DNA of 64,000 bases from assembly GCA_963826145.1 (NCBI GenBank), contig CAWGVW010000002.1, positions 744,001 to 808,000 on the forward strand, in the 5' to 3' direction. This DNA comes from JBGPLJ01 sp963826145 (GTDB lineage Bacteria > Pseudomonadota > Gammaproteobacteria > Steroidobacterales > Steroidobacteraceae). The notes under the pieces were generated by a model. It saw only the letters and a program-made list of their open reading frames with translations, had not been told where the DNA came from and did no database searches. The translations under genes and the position numbers were made by a program. Positions 52,759 through 60,885 of the stretch are shown here, piece after piece (position 1 is the first letter of the stretch; the number at the start of each line of letters is the position of its first letter).

Positions 52759-54360
52759 ATGAAAAGCAGTGTTCGAATCACGCTGTCGCTGTTGTCAGCG
52801 GTGATATTCGGTCAATCGACGTTTGCCGCAGATCCGCAGCCGCCACTCCCTGCGGGCTCGACCCCTGGTGTGCCGGCAAATCCGAATCCAGGCCAGCCGA
52901 CGCCATCGTTGCCAGAGACTCCGACGACGCCCACCCGACCCACGACGCCGACCACGCCGACGCCGCAACCGGGCTCCATGCCGACCATCGTCGATCCGAA
53001 CAGTCCCAGTACTTTGCCGGGCAGCGCCGCCACCGCGCCCATTCCTAAGCTCGCTCTCGCGGCGACATCCACGCTAGCGGTGCCGTTGCTTGCCAATCCG
53101 GGTGGATCGCTGCCAGCCGTCACCTTCACGGTCAAGACAACGGGTGGAGTGGCGCCGATCGAGTTTTCGATCGTGGGCGGCACGTCAGCTGCGATGTTCG
53201 AATTGCCAGCTTCCCAGTCGTTGATTGGACAGAACGCCGCAACATTGGCCGCCAGCCAGATTAAGAACCCGCTAGCGGAGAAGTCGGCGGGTACGGTCGA
53301 GCAGGCCGTGCGATTCAAAGGTGCGCCATCTATTGCGGCGCTGCCAACAACGCTCACGGTGCAAGTCAAAGCGCTCGATGGCCACGGCAAAAGTGTGACA
53401 ACGACGGTCGCAGTCTATCCCTACGCTCCCCGCGTGCAGCAGACCACCGGCATCAAGAGCGCTTTCGAAACGCAGAATGTTCATTTCGCACTGCAGGGGT
53501 TCGGCGCAGCGACTGCCGCGCGTATCGATTCGATCAGCGGTTGTGCCATCGACATCAATCGAGAAGTTTCCTACGGAAGTGATCCCGCGGTCGTCAATGG
53601 CGAGCTCGGCATCGATCGCTCGGCCATGTTCGATACGATCGCTGGAAATTGCGGGGATCTGCACATTGTACTGGCGGCAAGATTTCCGGGGATGAGCCAG
53701 TTTGCGCCAGCGCTGACCGTCAACGTTCCACTCTTCAGCTTCGTGCCCGTGAAGCACTACGTATTCAGCAACACGTGGGACGTGCGCAAACTGTTCTCAT
53801 TCCACACTCTGCAGTCGCTGGTCGGCACGTGCAGCGGTGAATCCACCGGCACGAGCACGCATACGGTGGGTATCGTCGAATCCGACAACGATATCGCCAT
53901 GGTCATTCGCAGCGGGCCGCTAGGTACGGAATGCCTTTTCGGCTCAAGCGCCATTACCCTTCCCGACGGCTTTCGGCTCGCCGCGATCTCGTTTGTCGAT
54001 GAGGGCAGTGCGGGGAACTCGCCGACACCGGTCATCGGTGCGGAAAAGGACCAATGCAGAATCGGCGGCAACGGCGGCACGGTAAAAGGGCCTGTGAGCT
54101 TCGAGTTCACTCGTGGCATGGCGGAAGTCAGGGCGGGCGACGAATCCGTGGACGAACTGACAATTCAGGGTTGGAACCGGCCATTGACAACGAGCGATGG
54201 CGTCACGCTTTACGCGACACAGGATTTTCGTTACACGACCGTGATCCTGCCTCTCTACGCGAAACTGATCTGCGCGATCACGCCGACCAACACCGAATTC
54301 GTCCGCATGAGAGTGAACCGGGTCGAGTTTGTCGGACCGCCCGGAGTGACCTTTCCGTAG
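52759..54360 (+). CDS. Large exported protein with Pro/Thr linker and NTxDL-type C-terminal module
   Basis: 533 residues. Signal peptide (about 1-24), a low-complexity Pro/Thr linker (about 25-75), an Ig-like domain (about 95-215) shared with protein C, and a C-terminal module starting KHYVFSNTWDVRKLF with cysteines at spaced positions (TCSGES, GTECLFG, DQCRIGG, KLICAI). The same module (NTxDL, then LPxGxxLxxI, a later Cys and SFxxxxGxAxV) recurs at 55983 and 57077. Likely surface or secreted; no enzyme motif. Start follows AAGGGCAGG. Confidence 0.78.
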   Translation: MKSSVRITLSLLSAVIFGQSTFAADPQPPLPAGSTPGVPANPNPGQPTPSLPETPTTPTRPTTPTTPTPQPGSMPTIVDPNSPSTLPGSAATAPIPKLALAATSTLAVPLLANPGGSLPAVTFTVKTTGGVAPIEFSIVGGTSAAMFELPASQSLIGQNAATLAASQIKNPLAEKSAGTVEQAVRFKGAPSIAALPTTLTVQVKALDGHGKSVTTTVAVYPYAPRVQQTTGIKSAFETQNVHFALQGFGAATAARIDSISGCAIDINREVSYGSDPAVVNGELGIDRSAMFDTIAGNCGDLHIVLAARFPGMSQFAPALTVNVPLFSFVPVKHYVFSNTWDVRKLFSFHTLQSLVGTCSGESTGTSTHTVGIVESDNDIAMVIRSGPLGTECLFGSSAITLPDGFRLAAISFVDEGSAGNSPTPVIGAEKDQCRIGGNGGTVKGPVSFEFTRGMAEVRAGDESVDELTIQGWNRPLTTSDGVTLYATQDFRYTTVILPLYAKLICAITPTNTEFVRMRVNRVEFVGPPGVTFP

Positions 54361-54537
54361 CGGTTACGTTTCTTCCAGCATCGCGTTCTCGCGGATCCAT
54401 TGTTCACTCAGCCCGTCGCTGATTGCGCAGGATCCGCGCAGTTGGCCGCGTACCAGTCGATTGGCGGCAACAATGTCGTGAAATCTCCCGGCCCACCGGA
54501 TGGGACGCCACTTGCCCGGTGTGGGAGCGCCGTTGAA

Positions 54538-54560
54538 CTACATTTCGACCGTGGATCGTT
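54538..54560 (+). promoter_or_regulatory. Shared cluster promoter element, weak copy (HExxH gene)
   Basis: GGATCGTTC is intact at 54553-54561; the left half is CTACAT at the correct spacing. It ends 35 bases before the ATG at 54596. The rest of the 235-base gap after the preceding gene shows nothing I can name. Confidence 0.5.
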
Positions 54561-54595
54561 CTACCCGCCGGATCGCATTTCACGGGGAGATCCTC

Positions 54596-55876
54596 ATGAG
54601 AACTATGGTGTCGACTTGCCCGCTGCAGATTGCAGCGAGCAACACGAACTCCACGAAACAGAGTTGGCATCGAAGTCGGGCCATGCTCACGGTCCTGATT
54701 GGTGCCGCGGTGTGCTCTCTGGCCTTGACGGGACCGGTCCATGCGTTCGCGGTCTGCGCCAAAACCTGCCCAGTAGGGGACGTGGCGTGCGTGGCGTCGG
54801 TAGCGGCCTGCGAGACCAAAATCAATGCCTACAATATATACATGGCACAGATGGGCGCCGACGTGCCGAAGCTGCAGCTGCCGTCGGTGTACCGGGACGT
54901 CCTCGGCCCAAAGTACTCCCAGGCCAACTTCAACTCCTACCGCTTCGGATTCTCGGACCGACAGCCGCCCCACAATGCGACCACGGATTGTGCGACGACC
55001 TACTTCAACAGCGTCGACTACGTCGACGGACTAAAGAATGCCGATGCAAATCCAGACTGGCATTGGTTGTTGCACGAGGTTACGCATGTGGAGCAATGCA
55101 CCGCAGCGGGGGGCCGCGAGGCATACGCGAAACGGTGGTGGGGCGAGATGGAGGCTCGGCTGGCTGCAATGGGACGCACGGTCGATTTTACCCAGACGCC
55201 CGATCAACTGGCGAAGCAGATGGGTGGGCTCTTTCTCATGGTGCACGACGCGATGCCGATGGAGCGCGCAGCTGACAACAAGGCTGCCTCCGTGCTCGTG
55301 GAACTGGAAAGATGTTGCATCGACCAAGGCCGCAAGCCGATCAGGCCCTTGAAGGTGACGGCGATTGACGATCATCCGGACGCCGGCAGTACCGTCCGCC
55401 TGATCCTCACGGCCAAGGTCGATGACGGCGACTCGCCGTTCACTTCGAAATGGCGGATCAAGAGCCCGGGCGACCTCAATTACGTGAATCAGCCGCAGAA
55501 TCTGGTCAACGGGCTGGCACTTCTCTGGACTCCGAAGAAAGATCCGGCGAGGGCCACGGTCGAGACCGAAGACAATGCTTTCTATACCAAGACCACGCGG
55601 CGCTGGACATTCGACATCGAGGTGGAGGTGTTGCAACAAGCAACATCCCTCGACACGCAGAAACTGACCCGGACCATTGTGATCACGGAGGGCAGCACAA
55701 TACCCAAGAAGTCCGACACGGGCCCGGTGATTCCGCAAATTCCCAAGGAGTCGCCGCAGCCTGTCAATCCTGGTCTGCCGTCCCCCGGGCAGGTTCCACC
55801 GCTGCCGCCGGCGCCGTCTCCCAACCCATCGCCCGACCCGGTTCCGCCGAAGCCGCCACTCCCGTCAGGTCCCTGA
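54596..55876 (+). CDS. Exported putative zinc metallopeptidase (HEVTH)
   Basis: 426 residues. Long n-region then hydrophobic signal (about 30-52). Mature N-terminus has CAKTC and further paired cysteines. The zinc-type motif LLHEVTHVEQC is at about residue 160, followed by GGREAYAKRWWGE and HDAMPMERAADNKAA, where the Glu could be the third ligand, as in DUF4157-like and other gluzincin-type folds. An Ig-like domain (about 245-370) and a Pro-rich tail complete it. Activity is predicted, not known. ATG at 54596 has GGGGAGA eight bases upstream. The 106-base gap to the convergent gene is empty. Confidence 0.75.
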   Translation: MRTMVSTCPLQIAASNTNSTKQSWHRSRAMLTVLIGAAVCSLALTGPVHAFAVCAKTCPVGDVACVASVAACETKINAYNIYMAQMGADVPKLQLPSVYRDVLGPKYSQANFNSYRFGFSDRQPPHNATTDCATTYFNSVDYVDGLKNADANPDWHWLLHEVTHVEQCTAAGGREAYAKRWWGEMEARLAAMGRTVDFTQTPDQLAKQMGGLFLMVHDAMPMERAADNKAASVLVELERCCIDQGRKPIRPLKVTAIDDHPDAGSTVRLILTAKVDDGDSPFTSKWRIKSPGDLNYVNQPQNLVNGLALLWTPKKDPARATVETEDNAFYTKTTRRWTFDIEVEVLQQATSLDTQKLTRTIVITEGSTIPKKSDTGPVIPQIPKESPQPVNPGLPSPGQVPPLPPAPSPNPSPDPVPPKPPLPSGP

Positions 55877-55982
55877 AAGCGCCGGTGATTGCTGGAGCCC
55901 GAAGATGACTTGCTCGAACAGCATGCGCTCGGTGTGAGCGTACGAGAGTACTCGGAGGTCGCGCGTGCGCTGTCGGCCCGAA

Positions 55983-57068
55983 TCAATTGAGCTGCTGTTC
56001 GAGACCGGGCGGTCCTTCGAAGACGATTTTGTCGAGAACGATCCCGTAGGACTGCGGATCGGAAGTCGGCCCGAACGTGCCGTCGGACGTAACGAACACG
56101 ACGGCCATCGAAGTGCACTCGATGGCGAGCGTGAGTTGCTTGATCATCGTTTGCGGGCCATGCAACTGTGAACCGAAAGTGACGCCGTCTACGGCTAGTT
56201 GGCTGTCGGAGAAGGTGAAGAAGTCGGTCACGGGCTGGTCCGCTTCCGGGCGTACCACGGCGGTACCCCGGGTGAGCGAGAACGACACAAACCCGCCCGA
56301 GGAATTGCGCGCCTGATGACAGCGATTGCCGACCTCTGCGGGCTTCCAGTCGATCTCCTTGAGCCGCACGCCTTCCGGCAGGATCCATTCCTTCGTACGA
56401 AACGAGCATTCGACGTCAAGCAACGTGCCGCGCGTAAGGATCTGCATGTCGGAACCGACGGTCGTGACGCCGGACGCCTTGATGCCGAGGTTCGGGTTCG
56501 CCGTGGCCTCGCAGATGCTTCCGACCCCGAAGTGCACGAGCACCGGATTGAAGCGATCGATCAGATCCTTGGTGTTGTTGAATGTGTAGACACTAGGTGC
56601 CCTCACGGCCAATGGCGCCGTCAATTCGACCTTCGGGAGCGTCCGGCCGTCCGCTGCAATCGGTCGCAGGGTGACCTGCACCTGGCAGTCGTTGGGGCCA
56701 CCGGCTTCGAACCAGCCCTGAACGCCGAAGGACACGGAGCCATCCGCGGCAATATTCACCGGCGTGTGCACGACACCTGACCGCTTCACGAATCGGCAGC
56801 TGCCGGCGAATGTGACGTCATCGGGATCGACACGCACACCCGGCAACGATCGCACCCGGATCGTGAGATTCTTCAAGACAAATGGATAGATCGACGGCCC
56901 CGCATCCAGCATGAGCGGAGGCGGCGTCAGGACCGGCGCAGTGGTCGGAAGCTTCGGCGGGGCAGGCGGTGAGAATGGCGGGGCCGTGGGATCGACGGCG
57001 TATGCCGCGACCGAGAGCAACGAGCCAAGCAATACGCCGCACGCATGGAACTGGTTCATCGCTCTCAC
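55983..57068 (-). CDS. Exported protein with NTxDL-type C-terminal module (short form)
   Basis: 361 residues. Signal peptide (about 1-24, ending AYAV), Pro-rich linker (about 27-52), an Ig-like domain (about 60-150) and the C-terminal module beginning YTFNNTKDLIDRF, with ECSF, LPEGVRLKEIDW, NRCHQ and SGGFVSFSLTRGTAVV. The C-terminal FEGPPGLEQQLN parallels FVGPPGVTFP in the protein at 52759. It starts 8 bases after the stop of the upstream gene, so the two form an operon. Confidence 0.78.
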   Translation of the reverse strand: MRAMNQFHACGVLLGSLLSVAAYAVDPTAPPFSPPAPPKLPTTAPVLTPPPLMLDAGPSIYPFVLKNLTIRVRSLPGVRVDPDDVTFAGSCRFVKRSGVVHTPVNIAADGSVSFGVQGWFEAGGPNDCQVQVTLRPIAADGRTLPKVELTAPLAVRAPSVYTFNNTKDLIDRFNPVLVHFGVGSICEATANPNLGIKASGVTTVGSDMQILTRGTLLDVECSFRTKEWILPEGVRLKEIDWKPAEVGNRCHQARNSSGGFVSFSLTRGTAVVRPEADQPVTDFFTFSDSQLAVDGVTFGSQLHGPQTMIKQLTLAIECTSMAVVFVTSDGTFGPTSDPQSYGIVLDKIVFEGPPGLEQQLN

Positions 57069-57076
57069 TCCTTAGG

Positions 57077-58366
57077 TTACTTGAAGGCGTCCTGCCATGA
57101 CTCGCCGGCCGGTCCGATGACCTGCACGCTCGCGAGCCTCGCCTTGTAGAGGTGATTGTTCTTCACCGCATCGTCGCTGCTCGGCATGCACGTCGCCTGG
57201 AACCTGACCTGGAAGATGGCGCTCGAGTCCTTGAAGAACGAGACCGTCGCACCGCTCGAATACTGGATGCCGAATTCGCTCGCCGTGCACAGCGAGTCGT
57301 GCGTGAACTGCCAGTCGACGGTCTTCAGGAACCAGCCGTCCTTCAGTTGAAGACCAGTCGAGGTCTGAAACTCGCAATCCTCGCGCAGCAGGCCGTTGCG
57401 CAGCTGGAAGCTGAGATCGCCATCTTCCGTCACCGCTCCGGTGGCAAAGGATCCCGCTGTTCCGACCGAAGCCAGCTGACACGGCTGGATTCCCTTGCTG
57501 GCGGTCGCCGAAACCTTCTTGCCAGAAGGCGAGGTGACTTTCAGCAGGTCAGCCGTATTCGAGATCGTGTAGGTGCTGAGTGGCGGAAGATTCACGACGC
57601 CGGCTGCCACGGGCGGCTGGTTGCTTTCGTATGGATAGATCTCCATTGAGCAATGCCGCCCGGACAATTCGACGCCGTGGAAGAAGAAGTCGTATGAAAG
57701 TGTGTAGGGTTTGGTTGCCTTTGATTTGGTCGGTACTGCGCCATTTTGGATCGCAACATCGCCGTTGGGCGGGCATCCCGGCGCCCTGAGCGGTGGCCCG
57801 AAAAGAGTTTCGACCGACGGATCGTAATCGGCGAGGCCGACTTCGATCTTGGTGGGGCGTTTGCCGTCAGAGGTGAATACGATCGTGGGATCGTTCACTA
57901 CGCGAAACGAAACGACGCGCGCTTTCCTCAGAACATTGAAGGACGGGCTCAAGGTCCGCTTGGGTCCGAGAATGCTGCCGTTGCCGGAGTACCAGACGAC
58001 CAGCGGAGCCCCGCTCGATTCAAGCGTGTCCGGGACGCGTACGCGGATGAAGGTAGCCGGCGACGCGCCAGGGCTCGATTCGACGATCGGCAGGTCGACC
58101 GGCGGCGAGCCGGCCTGCGCGTGAAAGTCACGCGGTGCAAGCGTGCCGAAGAAGCTCAGCAGTTGACCCTGAACCGCATAGTCCTTCGGAGACCAGTTCG
58201 AAACGTCGGGTTCGCCGACCATGGTGAGATTGGGAGCGGTCTGTACTGGTCCACTTATGTCGGACGGCGGTAGCGTCACGGTCCCTTTCGGATCCGCTGG
58301 CGCCGCGAGTTGCGCGGTGACGGCGGCGAGAACTGCGCAGATGTAGACGACGAACAATCGCTTCAT
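57077..58366 (-). CDS. Exported protein with NTxDL-type C-terminal module (long form)
   Basis: 429 residues. Signal peptide (about 1-23). The first half (about 40-250) has two beta-rich domains of unknown type. The C-terminal module starts STYTISNTADLLKV and continues with a Cys pair, REDCEFQT, LKDGWFLKTVDW, a further Cys, and SGATVSFFKDSSAIFQV, closely matching the spacing in its downstream neighbour. ATG at 58366 follows GGAG by 8 bases. First gene of a two-gene minus-strand operon. Confidence 0.78.
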   Translation of the reverse strand: MKRLFVVYICAVLAAVTAQLAAPADPKGTVTLPPSDISGPVQTAPNLTMVGEPDVSNWSPKDYAVQGQLLSFFGTLAPRDFHAQAGSPPVDLPIVESSPGASPATFIRVRVPDTLESSGAPLVVWYSGNGSILGPKRTLSPSFNVLRKARVVSFRVVNDPTIVFTSDGKRPTKIEVGLADYDPSVETLFGPPLRAPGCPPNGDVAIQNGAVPTKSKATKPYTLSYDFFFHGVELSGRHCSMEIYPYESNQPPVAAGVVNLPPLSTYTISNTADLLKVTSPSGKKVSATASKGIQPCQLASVGTAGSFATGAVTEDGDLSFQLRNGLLREDCEFQTSTGLQLKDGWFLKTVDWQFTHDSLCTASEFGIQYSSGATVSFFKDSSAIFQVRFQATCMPSSDDAVKNNHLYKARLASVQVIGPAGESWQDAFK

Positions 58367-58418
58367 GAGATCGGCTCCTGTCTGCGCACAGCCGTTTGCC
58401 GAGGCGCTGTCGCTGCAA

Positions 58419-58441
58419 AACGAGTGAGCCACGACGATTGG
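58419..58441 (-). promoter_or_regulatory. Shared cluster promoter element (gene at 58366)
   Basis: Minus-strand CCAATC, 13 bases, CGTT; 52 bases before the ATG. Back-to-back with the next element. Confidence 0.8.
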
Positions 58442-58463
58442 CCTGAATGCGTTCGTCACTAAA

Positions 58464-58486
58464 CCAACGCTCGCCGCTCGATCGTT
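58464..58486 (+). promoter_or_regulatory. Shared cluster promoter element (gene at 58527)
   Basis: CCAACG, 13 bases, CGTT, with CGAT before CGTT; 40 bases before the ATG. Confidence 0.8.
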
Positions 58487-58526
58487 CCTGCTACCGCGAT
58501 GCAATTCGTATCGCGGAGGCCGCAAC

Positions 58527-59183
58527 ATGCATTTGAAGTCGAACAGGTTCCTGAAGCCCCTGGCCTTGCTGGTCCTGCTTGCTCTTTGGGGCGGTCCGCT
58601 GCCGGCCATCGAAACGACGGCCAGCAATCATGCGAAGCAGATCATGGCCACGTTGAGCGCGGCCGATCAGGCATGGATCGCGCAGCAGGTACGCGCGGAA
58701 TTGAGGAAAACCTCCAGTGATCGCGCGGCGGCCCGGAGTGTGGTGAAAGCCCACTTCGAGAAATTCATCGCGACCCGCGTGGAAGAGGCCAGGCAGAAGG
58801 CCTTGAAGGCGAACGACGACTTCAAGGTGCAGTCGATCGAGGCGCTCGCCGTGCCGTCAGCCGAGGCCCTGGTTTTCGTCGCCCTGACGAGAATGTATGA
58901 ACAAGCGAACGACGACGTGCAGGCGACTGCGGATGCAATCAAGAAGGCCACTGAGCTCAAGGCCGTAATACACGACATGATCGCGGCACTGGCCGATTCG
59001 TCGTCTTCGGCCGCTGCGTCGCTGCTCGACTCGGAACGCTGTCTGGTCGCCCTCGACACAAGCTTGCAGGCAAAAAACCAGGAAGCTCAGAAGCAGGCCG
59101 CGGCTGCCGCCGCTGACGCCGCTGAGTCCTACGCGCGCGTTGCCAAGGTGATCGAGCAGATCATTGCGATTCTGAAGGGGTGA
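58527..59183 (+). CDS. Small exported helical protein B2 (paralogue of B1)
   Basis: 218 residues, aligning end to end without gaps visible by eye with the protein at 49174: same MHLK start, signal LALLVLLALWGGPLPA, LSAADQAWIAQQ, LKANDDFKVQSIEAL, LLDSERCLVALDTSLQAK and YARVAKVIEQIIAILKG. The middle (about 110-160) is the least conserved part. Role unknown. Unlike B1, it is the first gene of its unit and has its own strong promoter element. Confidence 0.83.
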   Translation: MHLKSNRFLKPLALLVLLALWGGPLPAIETTASNHAKQIMATLSAADQAWIAQQVRAELRKTSSDRAAARSVVKAHFEKFIATRVEEARQKALKANDDFKVQSIEALAVPSAEALVFVALTRMYEQANDDVQATADAIKKATELKAVIHDMIAALADSSSSAAASLLDSERCLVALDTSLQAKNQEAQKQAAAAAADAAESYARVAKVIEQIIAILKG

Positions 59184-59217
59184 ACCCGCCTCATCTGGAC
59201 GTGCTCGCTTGCGTAAG

Positions 59218-59240
59218 CCATTCCCGTCGCGAGGATCGTT
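59218..59240 (+). promoter_or_regulatory. Shared cluster promoter element (gene at 59273)
   Basis: CCATTC, 13 bases, CGTT, preceded by GGAT; 32 bases before the ATG. Confidence 0.75.
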
Positions 59241-59272
59241 CGTACGGTAGGGACAACGGCGGGAGAGTCGAG

Positions 59273-60853
59273 ATGCGAAGATACACTTCGATACTGGCGC
59301 TGGTAGCCGCAATCGCGCTTGACCTCTCCGGGCCAGCCGCAACGGCGGCGACAATCCAGCTGAGCCCGGACATCCGGCAGGCGGAGAGCGGCACGGCGTT
59401 CAAGGCGATCGTTACCCTCGACGCGGCGGCGAGGTCCGACGTCCGGGTGCTGCTAAGGAGCTCGAGCGTTGCCGTCACCGTTCCGCGCGAAGTGACGGTG
59501 CCTGCGGGTAAGACAAGCGCAGGTGTGGCGATCAACGTGGGCTCCGTGAATGCGGATACGAAAGTGACAATCGCCGCCGACCTCTCGGCCGCGTCGGCAG
59601 GCACAGTCCAAACCTCCTTCACAGCACTAGCCCCCGCGACCACGAAGGAGATCAGGTTGGCGCCCGCTACCGTCAGTGGCGGCCAATCGTCCACGGCCAC
59701 TGTCTCGCTGTCCCGCGCCGCCGGTTTCGGAGGCGTTGAGGTCGGGCTCTCGAGTTCCAACGCCGGTGCCGCCAGCGTCCCGGCCTCGCTGAAGTTCGCG
59801 CAAGGGGTCACCAGCGCCAACTTTTCCGTCAACGCCCAGATCGTGAGCCAGACCACCAATGCCGTGATCGCAGCTACCTCGCCGTCCCGTTCGTCACCCG
59901 TCTCCGCCAATCTCACGGTGCAAGCCGCGCCGCCGCCGGGCATTGAATCAGTCGCGCCGGTCACCGTCCGGCAGATTACGCGCCCCGGCGGCAGCCGCTT
60001 TCTGATCATCCGCAACGACCCGATGCGCGTCGACACGCAGGGCTCCGGGATCACGAAGGCCGCTTTCCACATCCCGGGCCAGACGCCTTTTCCCGCGGCG
60101 GTGCAGCTCGACGGCAACGGAGTCTTCACAAAGTCGCTCGGTCTACTGGCGAGCGGGTCGTCCATCCTGCCGCCCGGCGACTACACGGTTGCCGTAAGCG
60201 TCGCGAATGACGCCAATCAGGTCCTGGCTACGCAGACCTTTCAGGCCTACTGGTTCGATGGCAATGCTCTGGTGACTGCGGCCTTCACACCAGACGTGAC
60301 AACAATGCCTGGCGACGGCACCGTCGCCTTCCCCGGGCAGCGCTTCGTCATTCAGGGCAGCCTGCTGGCTCCCGACGGGGCGATTACGTCCGGCAGCCTG
60401 TCACCAATCGTCACCTTCGACGGAGGGCCACAGGCCGAGATTCTCTCGGCGACCCCCAATCGCCTCGAGGTGAATTTTCCGCCGGTCCCGAACTGCTTTG
60501 GTGTGAAGACTCTGGACGTGCACGTCGGAGCCGGACTCATGTCCTCCCAGGCGTCGAATCAGAATGCCATCCACGTCACCGTTCCATGCACGAACATCGA
60601 GTTGCTCACGCCCACGTCTCTGACTCTGCCTGCGGGTGCCCAGAATTTCGTCGTCCGGGCGCGCGGTAATTATCTCGGGAAGGTGAACCCGACGATCACC
60701 TGGAACAACGTGACCGGCACCGTCGTGCCGATCAGCCAGAATGAAGTGGAGGTCACCTTCACGGCACCCGCCGCCGGTGCCAGCGGACCGGTGCAGGCGA
60801 CGACGCCCTGGTCGAATGTGGGCTCTGGGCCGCAGCTCTCGGTATCTCGTTGA
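59273..60853 (+). CDS. Exported protein with repeated Ig-like domains
   Basis: 526 residues. Signal peptide (about 1-27, ending ATAA), then two direct repeats of about 88 residues (IQLSPDIRQAESGTAFKAIVTL and IRLAPATVSGGQSSTATVSL openings, each closing with an S-V-P/F motif), followed by three further beta-rich domains with few cysteines (NCFG, VPCTN). Looks like a surface or matrix protein. GGGAGAG lies upstream of the ATG at 59273. Its stop nearly overlaps the next gene's frame; probably one transcript through 63397. Confidence 0.78.
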   Translation: MRRYTSILALVAAIALDLSGPAATAATIQLSPDIRQAESGTAFKAIVTLDAAARSDVRVLLRSSSVAVTVPREVTVPAGKTSAGVAINVGSVNADTKVTIAADLSAASAGTVQTSFTALAPATTKEIRLAPATVSGGQSSTATVSLSRAAGFGGVEVGLSSSNAGAASVPASLKFAQGVTSANFSVNAQIVSQTTNAVIAATSPSRSSPVSANLTVQAAPPPGIESVAPVTVRQITRPGGSRFLIIRNDPMRVDTQGSGITKAAFHIPGQTPFPAAVQLDGNGVFTKSLGLLASGSSILPPGDYTVAVSVANDANQVLATQTFQAYWFDGNALVTAAFTPDVTTMPGDGTVAFPGQRFVIQGSLLAPDGAITSGSLSPIVTFDGGPQAEILSATPNRLEVNFPPVPNCFGVKTLDVHVGAGLMSSQASNQNAIHVTVPCTNIELLTPTSLTLPAGAQNFVVRARGNYLGKVNPTITWNNVTGTVVPISQNEVEVTFTAPAAGASGPVQATTPWSNVGSGPQLSVSR

Positions 60854-60885
60854 ACAAGCTTCGCCGAGCAAGGGGCAATCACGAA

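Larger units (their letters stand above)
58505..59262. repeat. Segmental duplication, copy 2
   Basis: Counterpart of the segment at 49.15-49.92 kb. Starts near GCGGAGGCCGC before the ATG and extends through the leader of the following gene, including the promoter element. The two copies now lie about 9.3 kb apart in direct orientation. Confidence 0.8.

Noticed and set aside
52855..53000. Pro/Thr-coding low-complexity stretch as a DNA repeat element
   Set aside because: Explained by the protein linker; codons vary and there is no exact repeat unit.
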